Shown here: piece by piece, positions 43,929-53,171 of the stretch | Layout of the letters: every line of letters begins with the position of its first letter | Position numbering within the stretch: the first letter of the stretch is position 1 | Assembly: GCF_900168065.1 (NCBI RefSeq) | Contig: NZ_FUZZ01000004.1 | Coordinates: 744,001 to 808,000 of the forward strand | Source of the DNA: Chitinophaga ginsengisegetis | GTDB taxonomy: Bacteria > Bacteroidota > Bacteroidia > Chitinophagales > Chitinophagaceae | Direction of reading: 5' to 3' | Length of the DNA: 64,000 nt | The notes under the pieces: model-generated | What the model was told of the DNA's origin: nothing | Database searches by the model: none | The model's input: the letters and a program-made list of their open reading frames with translations, nothing else | Translations under genes and position numbers: made by a program

Positions 43929-44720
43929 ATGGCTTATTTTACTAATGGCATCGCCTTTATAGGCGCAATAGGCAATATGACGGCCTATAAAATGAAAGGA
44001 ACTGATAAGATTATTGTCCGCAGCAAAGGGGGCGCCTCCAAAACACAGATCAAACATTCCCCGGGGTTTGAACGTACCCGGGAAAACAATACGGAGTTTG
44101 GTGGCTGCAGCTATGCGTCCAAAGCGATCAGGCAGGTATTATTCCCGGTAAAGCACCTGGCCGATTACAATTTCACCTCTACCCTAACTAAACTGGCGAA
44201 ACATATCCAGCTACAGGATAAAGTGGGTGACAGGGGGCAAAGGAGTATCCTGCTATCGCGGCATAGTTATTTGCTGGATGGATTTCAATTGAATAAAAAG
44301 AATACATTCGATTATGTAGTCCGCCATCCTGCCGGGTGTTTTATAGAAAGAGAAACGGGCAGTGCAGAGATACAACTTCCGGCACTTAACCCCGGATTCA
44401 ATTTGGTGGCGCCCTGGCAATATCCTTTTTTCCGGTTTATTATTACGTTCGGAATGGTGGCAGATGTGGTATGCAAAGAAAGCAATTACCAAAGCCAGGA
44501 AAAGCTACTGCTGCCAACAACGGCACATACGGAGTGGCAACCGGTAAAGCAGGATTTTGAGGCGCAAAGAATTGTATTGCAACTCAGGGACCTAGCAGAA
44601 TTGGACGATACCAAAACATTGTTGGTTGGCATCGGTATTGAAATGGGAATGCCCATCACCAACGAGGTGATTGATGTGGTTAAATATGCAGGTTGTGCAA
44701 AGATCCTGGCAACGGGGTGA
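43929..44720 (+). CDS. Protein of unknown function with conserved-looking N-terminal motif
   Basis: 263 residues; no signal peptide and no membrane helix. Not recognised with confidence. The N-terminal third has a pattern that looks constrained: NGIAFIGAIGNMTAYKMKGT, then IIVRSKGGASKTQIKHSPGF, then ERTRENNTEFGGCSYASKAI. The opening recalls short Bacteroidota proteins (DUF6266-like) that begin NGI.GG.SG..G and then a basic R.K segment, but the rest differs. The C-terminal half may be beta-rich. It is a single gene preceded by an unusual 11-bp repeat array and followed by an AraC remnant. Function unknown. Confidence 0.75.
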   Translation: MAYFTNGIAFIGAIGNMTAYKMKGTDKIIVRSKGGASKTQIKHSPGFERTRENNTEFGGCSYASKAIRQVLFPVKHLADYNFTSTLTKLAKHIQLQDKVGDRGQRSILLSRHSYLLDGFQLNKKNTFDYVVRHPAGCFIERETGSAEIQLPALNPGFNLVAPWQYPFFRFIITFGMVADVVCKESNYQSQEKLLLPTTAHTEWQPVKQDFEAQRIVLQLRDLAELDDTKTLLVGIGIEMGMPITNEVIDVVKYAGCAKILATG

Positions 44721-44725
44721 TCTGT

Positions 44726-44851
44726 CTAATTTTGCGTCCTGAACTCATTGGGCGTGTAGCCAACACGTTTCTGAAAGAGACGCGTGAAGTGTTGCGGGTA
44801 CCTGAACCCCAGCCCGCAGGCAATCACCTTCTTACAGTGTTTATCATTCAG
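44726..44851 (-). pseudogene. C-terminal remnant of an AraC-family regulator
   Basis: On the minus strand, codons read KVIACGLGFRYPQHFTRLFQ, then KRVGYTPNEFRTQN and stop (TAG at 44728-44726). This is the last helix-turn-helix and terminus of an AraC/XylS regulator, without a start codon or the other ~250 residues. It is in the same frame as the DUF4139-like gene and begins directly after that gene's TAG stop (44854-44852). It is evidently the leftover of a gene deleted by an old rearrangement. Confidence 0.85.
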
Positions 44852-46528
44852 CTATTCCCTGATATACATTTCATAAGTGTAGGTGAATGATTTTTTTGTA
44901 CCGGCATCTACGGCCAGTTCAAAATCCAGTTGTCGCCCCTGGTTGATATCGTTTTTGTATTCAAGATTTAATGACTGGCTATATTTGGTACTGGCCGAAG
45001 TAATAGCACCGCTGATCGTTTTCTGCACCTGTATATCCGCCAATCTGCTTTTGCTGTTAATAACAGTAATGGTACCTTTTACAGTAGCTAAGGTGTATTT
45101 ATACCCATTATATGTTTTGGCTTCTTTTTTCACCGAAACAAGTGCTTCTTTTTCCCGTACCAGGATATCCGGCGCAGTGGTAATAAATATGGGCGTAGAG
45201 GAGCCTTTGGCTGTAAACTTAAGCACATCCTGTGCAATGGGCTTTTGTGTATTTTTTTGTAAGATTAAAACAGCGCCTGATGTAAATGGATTGTCGGTGT
45301 TATTGTAGATTTCAACAAAGTGGTTCACTTTGTTGGGCGTGGCGCCGCGCCCTGCATGATTCGCGGCTTCCATTTCTTCTGATGCCGTCCCCTCTTCGCC
45401 GTTTACCTGGTAGGTACTCATGACAGATGCGGGCAATACTGTTTTATAAAAATGGTGGATTTTTACGGGTTTATTAAAAACTGGATATTGCGCCCTTTCC
45501 CCTTTGCTGAGGCTGATGTTTTTTAGTGTATAAAAATAAAGGTCTTCGTTTTCTACGGCGGTATTATCAGGCGATGACGCCTGTTCCGGCATTACAATGG
45601 ATTCTGCAGCTCTGTCCCTGGCATAATCCGCCCTCATTTGTATGGCATTGCTGTATATATTGGCGTTTTCTACATTCCCGGTACTGCTAAAATTGAGCAG
45701 GGTAGCCAGCGTGATAGCTTGCGAAAAATTGGGTACCCCCATCACAAAATCAACATCCGTATTTTTAATATCTTCTACATTGTTATTCACTTCTGCCTGC
45801 AGGTTAAGCGTGGCTTCTGTTTCAGACACCAGTTGCAATTGATAAACGGGTGTCCAGCTCAATCCGTTTTGCAGGTACATCATGGTAAAAGATTGCTGCC
45901 CGCTTTTAGCAAAATGTACCGTAACTATAGGTTTTTGAACGGCAATACGCGCTGTGGTAGTGCGGCTGGGCTTATCTTCAAATGTAATTGTTTTGATGGT
46001 GGCAGGTTCTATGCCTATCCATTTACCATTCATCTTTAGTAAAAGAACGGGGTTGGCAGGGGCATATATCCGGTCGAACTGGTATTGCCCACGATATACA
46101 TTAGTCAATTGCATTTGCTGCAACTGCAGCCTGCTGTTAATTTCTTCGGGCAGGTCAAAGTCTTCCACACTGCCTTTATAAGTATTATTATCGGCGGTAA
46201 CAATCGTAATATTTTTGCCTTTGTTGGCATGCAGCAATTCTAAAAAGCTGTTGGCTTTTCTTTCCTGTATTTCATTTACCTGCTCTACCCGGCTACTCAC
46301 GCGGCTTACAGGGTTGGTGGTACCGGCAAACCAATAAGTGCCAAATAATGCCACCGGAAGATTATTGAGCCTAAAGCCACTGTCGGCCACCTGGGCTTTT
46401 ATTTCTTTTACTACAAAGGACTGCCCGTTTTTAAATACCGATAATGATTTGGTTACTGCATTTTCCTGTGCTACAAGCGTTGTACCTGTAGCAAGTAACA
46501 AAGCCAATAAAATAAATTTCATGTACAT
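44852..46528 (-). CDS. DUF4139-like secreted protein
   Basis: A 558-residue exported protein (signal peptide LLALLLATGTTLVAQ; Met at 46528 or 46522). It resembles DUF4139/MuiA-type proteins: an N-terminal region FKNGQSFVVKEIKAQVADSG, a central GLSWTPVYQLQLVSETEATL followed by AEVNNNVEDIKNTDVDFVMG, and a beta-rich end (KKSFTYTYEMYIRE). The family's role is unclear. It ends at TAG, after which an AraC remnant continues in frame; the protein's own C-terminus appears complete. It stands alone, divergent from the membrane protein gene at 46692. Confidence 0.75.
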   Translation of the reverse strand: MYMKFILLALLLATGTTLVAQENAVTKSLSVFKNGQSFVVKEIKAQVADSGFRLNNLPVALFGTYWFAGTTNPVSRVSSRVEQVNEIQERKANSFLELLHANKGKNITIVTADNNTYKGSVEDFDLPEEINSRLQLQQMQLTNVYRGQYQFDRIYAPANPVLLLKMNGKWIGIEPATIKTITFEDKPSRTTTARIAVQKPIVTVHFAKSGQQSFTMMYLQNGLSWTPVYQLQLVSETEATLNLQAEVNNNVEDIKNTDVDFVMGVPNFSQAITLATLLNFSSTGNVENANIYSNAIQMRADYARDRAAESIVMPEQASSPDNTAVENEDLYFYTLKNISLSKGERAQYPVFNKPVKIHHFYKTVLPASVMSTYQVNGEEGTASEEMEAANHAGRGATPNKVNHFVEIYNNTDNPFTSGAVLILQKNTQKPIAQDVLKFTAKGSSTPIFITTAPDILVREKEALVSVKKEAKTYNGYKYTLATVKGTITVINSKSRLADIQVQKTISGAITSASTKYSQSLNLEYKNDINQGRQLDFELAVDAGTKKSFTYTYEMYIRE

Positions 46529-46691
46529 AGTTGCTGTTTACTTCCTGTAAAGCTAAGGTTCTGTAACGATACACAATGATAAGCACAATTGCTTCATAAT
46601 AACATCCCTGGAAACAGGTATAATAACTTGTGCATATTCTCTTTAATTTCGGGGTTTAGTACAGGGCGTAAGCATCAAACAAGAAAAGAAT

Positions 46692-47657
46692 ATGATTATT
46701 AACTCCGGCTGTCAGGCGCTTAGTCCGGAAGATGAAGAACTGGTACGTTGGTGGCGTAAAAAGTATAGCAGGCAAGTCAGGCTATGGGCCAGCCTTCTCG
46801 TACTCCCTCTCCTGCTGTTAGCCTTGTTTTTTATTTTTTTCAACCAGGAAGAAAAGCTGCCGGCCTATATATTTATGCTTTCCTTTATGCCATTTGCCTC
46901 ATTCTTTGTTTATAAGCTGGTGAGCGTCTTTGGTAAAATGAGGCAAACCCGTACTGTTCTGCGCAGGGGACTGAAACAGGTGACCACGGGTACACTGTTG
47001 GAGATGAGAGCAGATAAACATCTGCTCACTTATACCGTAGACAATAACACCATAAAGGTAGTTGCGCCGGGACCTTTAGAGCACGTTAGCGACAGCCTTT
47101 TTTTGCCGCGGGCATTAATAGTATTGGAATGGCTTCCTATAACCGTACAACATAATATACTACTGGGCGTACAATATAAAGATGTGCCCGGGGCGACCAG
47201 CATCGCCGAACCCACAAGCGCAGCAGAAAAAGCGCCCTTGATGATGCGCTGGAACCGCCGCACCATCAAAATACTATTCTTCACATTCGCAGGTCCGTGG
47301 GCAATCTGCCTGATGTTTTCTGAAAGGGCGCGCGAACCTGAAATAATGTTCGGCATGCTGCTTTTCTTTGCAGCGATTGTTATTTTTCTGGCAGGGTTCG
47401 CCCTGATTTTCAATCGCCGTGTACAAAACGCTGAACAAAAAATAGCCCTTACCGGTGTCATTACAGAAGTTTTTGTTTCCCGCTATGATAACGAAGGCAG
47501 TGGATATACCAGGGTATATTGGTACCGTATTGGTAAGCAAATTGTATCGGGATACCTGGATGATGACCGCTTCCTGCCCGGTGATAAAGTTTGCTGTATT
47601 TATCTGGCCGATAAAAAAGGTACGCAGCATGGGCTGTTCAGCATGGCATTGCTATAG
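46692..47657 (+). CDS. Membrane protein of unknown function
   Basis: 321 residues with two membrane-helix pairs: ~33-50 and ~58-75, then ~193-211 and ~219-241. The loops between contain a beta-rich domain (residues ~85-165). The C-terminal part (GVITEVFVSRYDNEGSGYTR, then FLPGDKVCCIYLADKKG) recalls the DUF3592 layout, where a G-V segment and a PGD.V..Y segment recur, but the match is weak. Not named. It converges with the next gene with a 5-bp gap. Confidence 0.65.
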   Translation: MIINSGCQALSPEDEELVRWWRKKYSRQVRLWASLLVLPLLLLALFFIFFNQEEKLPAYIFMLSFMPFASFFVYKLVSVFGKMRQTRTVLRRGLKQVTTGTLLEMRADKHLLTYTVDNNTIKVVAPGPLEHVSDSLFLPRALIVLEWLPITVQHNILLGVQYKDVPGATSIAEPTSAAEKAPLMMRWNRRTIKILFFTFAGPWAICLMFSERAREPEIMFGMLLFFAAIVIFLAGFALIFNRRVQNAEQKIALTGVITEVFVSRYDNEGSGYTRVYWYRIGKQIVSGYLDDDRFLPGDKVCCIYLADKKGTQHGLFSMALL

Positions 47658-47662
47658 AACGG

Positions 47663-48355
47663 CTATTTCGTTTTCAGATCGATGGTGATAAACTCCGAAT
47701 CGGGCAAAATGATGTTTAGCTGCTCATACTCCTTTTTGTATGTCACCTTCGCACCTTTGGGCAACTGGTGGCCCCATGCCACATGATCTTTGGCCAGTGT
47801 TCCCGAAACAAACGTACTATCAGCAGCGATGACCGCCTTGCCTGTACAGGGCCAGCCAAACACCAGCTGATCATGCGTAAGTGTAACGTTCCATGTATCG
47901 GGGTCATTGATAACAACCCCGATATAGTCTTTCACCTGCAGATTGAAAAAATAGGTGGGCTTTGTCAAATGAACCGAGTCAACATCCATCAATTGCGCCT
48001 GGTTCCTGTAGTTCATATCAAAATCAGTTTGGTAATAAACCGTATCGTTTGTTGAAAGGGCAATACCTGCTACGGTTTCGGGCTGTTTTAAGATAAAGGT
48101 ATGGAGCGCCTTTTTCTGCCTGAATTCCCGGCGGCTTTTTCCGTCTTCAATCGATCCGCTCACCAGTACCCACATCATTACTACCACGGGAAACAGTAAT
48201 ACGGCGGCGCCGATGCCGGAAATCCATCTTAGCACGCGGGGGTTTTTCCTGCGAAGGCAAACCCACAGGAACAAACAAGCTAAAGGCATGGTAACATACC
48301 AAAAGTAAATCGTGTATATTAAATATTCTCCGAAAGGGCCGAAATGAAAGTCCAT
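47663..48355 (-). CDS. Membrane protein of unknown function
   Basis: 230 residues. Two N-terminal helices (~10-32, YLIYTIYFWYVTMPLACLFL; ~43-66, ISGIGAAVLLFPVVVMMWVL) are followed by a ~160-residue, probably beta-rich, extracytoplasmic domain (TNDTVYYQTDFDMNYRNQAQ). No known family was recognised. It is convergent with the preceding membrane protein, and its start lies next to the gap before the polysaccharide cluster. Confidence 0.6.
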   Translation of the reverse strand: MDFHFGPFGEYLIYTIYFWYVTMPLACLFLWVCLRRKNPRVLRWISGIGAAVLLFPVVVMMWVLVSGSIEDGKSRREFRQKKALHTFILKQPETVAGIALSTNDTVYYQTDFDMNYRNQAQLMDVDSVHLTKPTYFFNLQVKDYIGVVINDPDTWNVTLTHDQLVFGWPCTGKAVIAADSTFVSGTLAKDHVAWGHQLPKGAKVTYKKEYEQLNIILPDSEFITIDLKTK

Positions 48356-48678
48356 CAGTTTGTTTTAACCAGTATTACCATTCACCGGATTACTTTTCTA
48401 TCCGCTACAAAGATAGCCCTCACATGATGATTGCATATACCAGGAAACAGGGAGTTCTTTTATCGGAGGTAACAATGATTACTCACCGGTTGGGTTACTC
48501 TATAATATAACGTAATCCCTCCCCAAAGCCCTGTTCATTTTATTCATTTTAATCACCTCGTATCCATTTCATCCTTTATCCACGCTAACCTTGTAACTAT
48601 CAGTATTATAATTAAATTACTATTGTGGAAATGATCGTAGATACCGTCAATTGATCATATTGCTATCGAAATACCCTA
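48356..48678. other. Intergenic region before the exopolysaccharide cluster
   Basis: A 323-bp stretch with no gene. It must hold the promoters of the divergent membrane protein and acyltransferase genes. The best -7 candidate on the plus strand is TACTATTG at 48618-48625 (five of six fixed positions), with TTG at 48591-48593 a little too far upstream. No strong inverted repeat was seen. Confidence 0.4.
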
Positions 48679-49899
48679 ATGACTTCTAACCAAAATCCTC
48701 CTCAGCATTTTTACGCCCTTGACGCTATCAGAGGTATTGCAGCTATGATAGTGGTTTTATACCACTGGCAATTCTTTTATTATGCAAACGACATCTATGT
48801 ACAGAACGGGTACGAGAAAACAGCGCTCCCGTGGTACAAGTACCTCTCTATTTTCTACACCGATGGGATGGTAGCCGTGGATCTGTTCTTCCTGTTATCG
48901 GGGTTTATATTCTTCTGGCTGTATGCAGAGCGGATTGCTACCCGGCAAATCAGCTTCCGCAAGTTCATCGTTTACAGGGTGAGCAGGCTCTACCCCATCC
49001 ACTTTGTTACATTAGTGCTGGTAGCGGTGCTGCAATGGCTGATGCTGAGAAATGTAGGGCATTACTTTATCATACAATATAATGATAGCTATCATTTCCT
49101 GCTTAACCTCCTCTTCATTCAAAACTGGGGATTTGAGAAAGGCCCTTCCTTTAACGGCCCCTCCTGGTCTGTTTCCGTAGAAGTATTCCTGTATTTCCTG
49201 TTCTTTATCATTTGTTACCTGAAACTGGAAAAGAAAAAACTGCTGCTCTTTTTACTGATTCCCGTGGGCGCATTTTTACAATATTATTATAGCCTCATCG
49301 GAAAAGGTATGTTTACCTTTTTCCTCGGTGGCCTGGTTTACTACCTGTATGTTTGGATGATGAAAGAAAACAGGGCCAGAAAATATTTACCGGCCCTCAC
49401 CATTGTCACCCTGGTGCTATGGGCAGCCATGCTTGCCGAATACCAATTCTCTTTCTTACAGGGAATATGGATAAAACTATTTCACCAGGCGATGCCGGAC
49501 AAAAGCACCGAAACCGCATTGAGCCTCTTTGGCCAGCTCAGAAACTTTTTCTTCCGCATCGCCGTTTCTCCCTTCACCATTCTCACCCTGGCACTGTGGG
49601 AAACAACCAAAGGCATGCTCAACAGGAAGTGGGCGCTGCTCGGCAATGGCAGCTATGCGATGTACCTGATCCATTATCCGTTACAAATAATATTCGTTCT
49701 CGTAGTTGACTGGTTTCACATGAGCCGTCTTGTATTAAGATCACCAGGTACATTATTGCTGTTTTTCCTGTTACTGATCCCGTTAAGCATGGCCACTTAT
49801 TATTATTTCGAACTTCCCGCTCAGGACAAACTCAGAGCCCGGTTTTCCAAAGCAAACAAGACCCGTGTAAAGATAGCTGATGTTAATATAACGACTTAA
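48679..49899 (+). CDS. Acyltransferase 3 (OafA/YrhL-like)
   Basis: A 406-residue integral membrane acyltransferase with about ten helices. The family start LDAIRGIAAMIVVLYHWQFF holds the RG and catalytic His (motif R-x(10)-H), and FFLLSGFIFFW follows; GPSWSVSVEVFLYFLF is the third conserved block. Such proteins transfer acetyl or other acyl groups to sugars of surface polysaccharides. It opens the exopolysaccharide cluster, 138 bp before the export gene, so O-acylation of that polymer is the likely role. Confidence 0.9.
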   Translation: MTSNQNPPQHFYALDAIRGIAAMIVVLYHWQFFYYANDIYVQNGYEKTALPWYKYLSIFYTDGMVAVDLFFLLSGFIFFWLYAERIATRQISFRKFIVYRVSRLYPIHFVTLVLVAVLQWLMLRNVGHYFIIQYNDSYHFLLNLLFIQNWGFEKGPSFNGPSWSVSVEVFLYFLFFIICYLKLEKKKLLLFLLIPVGAFLQYYYSLIGKGMFTFFLGGLVYYLYVWMMKENRARKYLPALTIVTLVLWAAMLAEYQFSFLQGIWIKLFHQAMPDKSTETALSLFGQLRNFFFRIAVSPFTILTLALWETTKGMLNRKWALLGNGSYAMYLIHYPLQIIFVLVVDWFHMSRLVLRSPGTLLLFFLLLIPLSMATYYYFELPAQDKLRARFSKANKTRVKIADVNITT

Positions 49900-50037
49900 A
49901 AGTTCCGTAGTGAAGGAGGTCCGTCACCTCCCTGTTAAAAAGAAAAACCTTTGTGTAGTAAATAATTACCGGATAAACTCCTGTATTCACGCGTCATTTA
50001 TTACACAATACCAGCATTGAAAAATTAATCACTAAAT

Positions 50038-50799
50038 ATGGGATTGAAATTTAGCTTACCCCTGATCCTGGCGTTAGTTATAGTTTCCGGATGCGCGAGC
50101 ACCCAAAAACTGACCTATTTTAATGACATTGCAGCAGCGGCGGGCGCCGATTCCCTCAGCCGCATGCAGCAACTCAAAATACAACCCGGCGATATCCTGC
50201 AAATCACCATTACCACCCTCGATAAGGAAGTATCGCAGATCTTTAATCCCAACATTGCCGTTTCCGGCCCGGCAGCAGGCAATGGCATGGAACAGGGATA
50301 CCTGGTAGACAGTACCGGTAATATTTCCCTGCCGGTGATCGGGAAAATAAATGTAAAAGACAAAACGACCGCCGCCATCAACGACCTCGTATCACAGGAA
50401 CTGGAAAAAACAGTGCGTAACGCTTATGTATCTACCCGCCTGGTTAATTTCAGGATCTCGGTGCTGGGCGACGTGGCACGCCCCGGCTCCTTCAGGATCG
50501 GCGCTGAAAGGGCCTCTTTGCTGGATGCATTAAGTATGGCCGGCGACCTCAACGTAACGGCTAAACGCGATGATATCATGATCATCCGGGAAGTAAATGG
50601 TATCAAAACATATGCTTCCATCAACCTGAACGACAGCAAAACCCTTTCCTCGCCTTACTATTATCTCAGCAATAACGATGTTATATACGTAAAGCCCGGA
50701 CCCGACCGCAAGTTTGCCACGTCCAAAACAATACAGCTGTTACCAGCCATCATCGGCGTTATATCACTCATTACCACGATTGTCATTTTAAGTAAATGA
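50038..50799 (+). CDS. Wza-like polysaccharide export lipoprotein
   Basis: 253 residues with a lipobox (VSGC/AST). It has the polysaccharide biosynthesis/export domain (MQQLKIQPGDILQITITTLD) and a following SLBB-like region (VLGDVARPGSFRIGAERASL). A C-terminal hydrophobic helix, TIQLLPAIIGVISLITTIVI, replaces the long C-terminal helix of E. coli Wza; this shorter layout is usual in Bacteroidota. It overlaps the kinase gene downstream by ATGA, so the export channel and its kinase are made together. Confidence 0.93.
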   Translation: MGLKFSLPLILALVIVSGCASTQKLTYFNDIAAAAGADSLSRMQQLKIQPGDILQITITTLDKEVSQIFNPNIAVSGPAAGNGMEQGYLVDSTGNISLPVIGKINVKDKTTAAINDLVSQELEKTVRNAYVSTRLVNFRISVLGDVARPGSFRIGAERASLLDALSMAGDLNVTAKRDDIMIIREVNGIKTYASINLNDSKTLSSPYYYLSNNDVIYVKPGPDRKFATSKTIQLLPAIIGVISLITTIVILSK

Positions 50800-53171
50800 T
50801 CCGCGATATGAATCAACCAAGACCTACAAACAACAGGAACTCCGTTATAGATCTCAATGATCTTTTCCAGAAAATAGTGTTTCACTGGCCATTATACCTG
50901 TTAGTACTGATGGCGATGGTGACCGGCGCCATGCTGTACCTGAAGTACAAAAAACCAATCTATATGTCGAGCGCCAAACTATACCTGAAAGATGAAAAAA
51001 AAGGTGGTGGAGAAGAAATGGATGCACTCAAATCACTGGCGCTTTTTAACAACGGTAAAAATATTGAAAATGAGATGGAGGTGCTGAAATCCCCTATCCT
51101 GGTGGAAAAAGTAATCGCCGGCAATGGTTTCAACATCCGTTACTATATAAAAGGAACGGTAAAGAATGAAGAGATCTATAACCATCCGCCACTCCACCTC
51201 CGCGTGCTGGGCGACAGCTCAAAAGTAGGCAACTATACTTTTGATGTAACACGCGAAAATGACCTGCTGAAAATAAAACAGGTGAACTATACCACCGATA
51301 CCAGTCTGCAGCTAACCGCACGGACCGGCGAACCATTCACCGTAGGGAAAGATAAATTCGTGATCACCTTCCCGCCACTAACCACAGGTACGCCCACCAA
51401 TACATTCCGCATCCGGGTAGATTCCGTACCGGAATACGCCTACGAAAAAATAGAGGAAATAGGCACCGCCCTGGTTAACCGCGATGCCACCGTGATACTG
51501 GTAAGCTACAAAGACCCCGTTCCTGAAAGAACGGCCGACTTCCTCAACTCCCTGCTGGAAGCCTATAATGACTATACCCTCGATGATAAAAACAAAGTAG
51601 CATTCAAAACCATTCACTTCCTGGCAGTAAGGATCGATTCATTAAAAGAAGAACTGGGACTGCTGGAAAAACAGGAAGAGAATTTTAAAATACAAAGAGG
51701 CATCACAGATATTGACGCCAGCTCCAAACTGGCACTGGAACAGGTAAAGGAAGCGGATATCCGGCTCAGTGAAGCCAACCTGCAGCTTTCTGTATTTGAC
51801 CAGGTAGACGGCTATATCAGCAACCCTTCCAGCGATTACCCCTTTGCACCCGTGCTTGGCAACATCGATCAAACACTCACCTCCATGATCAACCGGTATG
51901 AAGAAGCGCTCAGGGAAAAGAAACGGCTCTCCCTTTCGCTGAAACCTACCAGCGATATCCTGCAAAACGTGGAATCGCAAATCACCGACACGCGAAAAAC
52001 TATCAAGGATTATATTGCCGGCTACCGGCGCAATGCAGACGTGGTGCAAAGAAAAACACAGGCCAAGGTAAACCAGATACAAGGCAAAATAGCGAACATT
52101 CCCACCTACGCAAAGGAATACATCAACATCAAAAGACAACAAGGCGTTAAGGAAAACCTGTATCTCTATCTGCTGAAAAAGAAAGAAGAAGCATCGGTGG
52201 CCTACGCCAGCAACGTGGTGGATAATAAGGTGATTGCTCCCGCGTTTGTACCCGACAAACCCATCACCCCCAAAAAATCACTGGTGTTCATCGGCTTTAT
52301 TGCAGCAGGACTGGTACTTACCAGCGCCTATATCTATCTTAAATATTTCCTGAACCCAAGTGTACTCAGCAAAAAAGAAATAGAACAGGTATTCGACCTG
52401 CCGGTGATCGCAGAAATTTACCAGCAGGAAGAAGGCGCGCGTGATATGTCGCTCCAGAACAGGTCCGTACTGGTGGAACAGGTTTTTAATATGCGTACCA
52501 ACCTGAAGTTCCTCCTCACCGGCATAACCAGCACGCCCACCATCCTGCTTACATCCAGTATATCGGGCGAAGGGAAAACGTTCCTGTCGGCCCACCTGGG
52601 CAACTCCTTAACCGTAAGCAATAAAAAAGTAGTGCTGCTTGAACTGGATCTCCGGAAACCGAAGCTCTCCCAATTCCTCGGACTGGATCACAACGTGGGG
52701 GTTACCAACTATATCATCGGTAATAAAACCATTGAAGAGATCATCAAAAAAGTACCCGGCACCGATGGCCTCTACCTGGTTTCCTCCGGCCCTATTCCAC
52801 CCAATCCTATAGAGCTGATCGAAGGAGAACGCATGGCCGATTTGCTGGCGCAGCTGAAAGACCTGTTCGATTACGTGGTGATTGATATGTCGCCCATCGG
52901 TATCGTATCTGACGCAAAAAGCATTTCACACCAGGTGGATTGCGCCCTGTTTGTGGTGCGGTACAACTTCACGCTCAAATCCAAACTGATACCGGTATCA
53001 GAAAACATCCGGAAAGGGTTCTTCAAAAAAACCGGGATCATCTTTAACGGTATAGAACAGGATACTTTCTACCCGTATTACTACTACGATCATTATTCAT
53101 ACACAGAAAATAAACAACATAATCATACCTGGTTATCATTGATGAAAAAAATAAAACAACGCATTGCATAA
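50796..53171 (+). CDS. Wzc-like polysaccharide co-polymerase and tyrosine autokinase
   Basis: 791 residues. Two membrane helices (~31-50 and ~505-525) enclose a periplasmic Wzz/co-polymerase domain with long coiled coils. The cytoplasmic BY-kinase has Walker A in SSISGEGKTFLSAH (around residue 590), Walker A' in LLELDLRKPKL (~614) and Walker B in YVVIDMSPIG. A tyrosine cluster (FYPYYYYDHYSYTE) near the C-terminus is the likely autophosphorylation site. It controls chain length and export. No cognate low-molecular-weight phosphatase gene is seen in the cluster. Confidence 0.95.
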   Translation: MIRDMNQPRPTNNRNSVIDLNDLFQKIVFHWPLYLLVLMAMVTGAMLYLKYKKPIYMSSAKLYLKDEKKGGGEEMDALKSLALFNNGKNIENEMEVLKSPILVEKVIAGNGFNIRYYIKGTVKNEEIYNHPPLHLRVLGDSSKVGNYTFDVTRENDLLKIKQVNYTTDTSLQLTARTGEPFTVGKDKFVITFPPLTTGTPTNTFRIRVDSVPEYAYEKIEEIGTALVNRDATVILVSYKDPVPERTADFLNSLLEAYNDYTLDDKNKVAFKTIHFLAVRIDSLKEELGLLEKQEENFKIQRGITDIDASSKLALEQVKEADIRLSEANLQLSVFDQVDGYISNPSSDYPFAPVLGNIDQTLTSMINRYEEALREKKRLSLSLKPTSDILQNVESQITDTRKTIKDYIAGYRRNADVVQRKTQAKVNQIQGKIANIPTYAKEYINIKRQQGVKENLYLYLLKKKEEASVAYASNVVDNKVIAPAFVPDKPITPKKSLVFIGFIAAGLVLTSAYIYLKYFLNPSVLSKKEIEQVFDLPVIAEIYQQEEGARDMSLQNRSVLVEQVFNMRTNLKFLLTGITSTPTILLTSSISGEGKTFLSAHLGNSLTVSNKKVVLLELDLRKPKLSQFLGLDHNVGVTNYIIGNKTIEEIIKKVPGTDGLYLVSSGPIPPNPIELIEGERMADLLAQLKDLFDYVVIDMSPIGIVSDAKSISHQVDCALFVVRYNFTLKSKLIPVSENIRKGFFKKTGIIFNGIEQDTFYPYYYYDHYSYTENKQHNHTWLSLMKKIKQRIA

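Noticed and set aside
49915..49931. 6-bp stem after the acyltransferase gene
   Set aside because: Short stem with no T-run; not enough to call a terminator, and the gene may be co-transcribed with the export genes.
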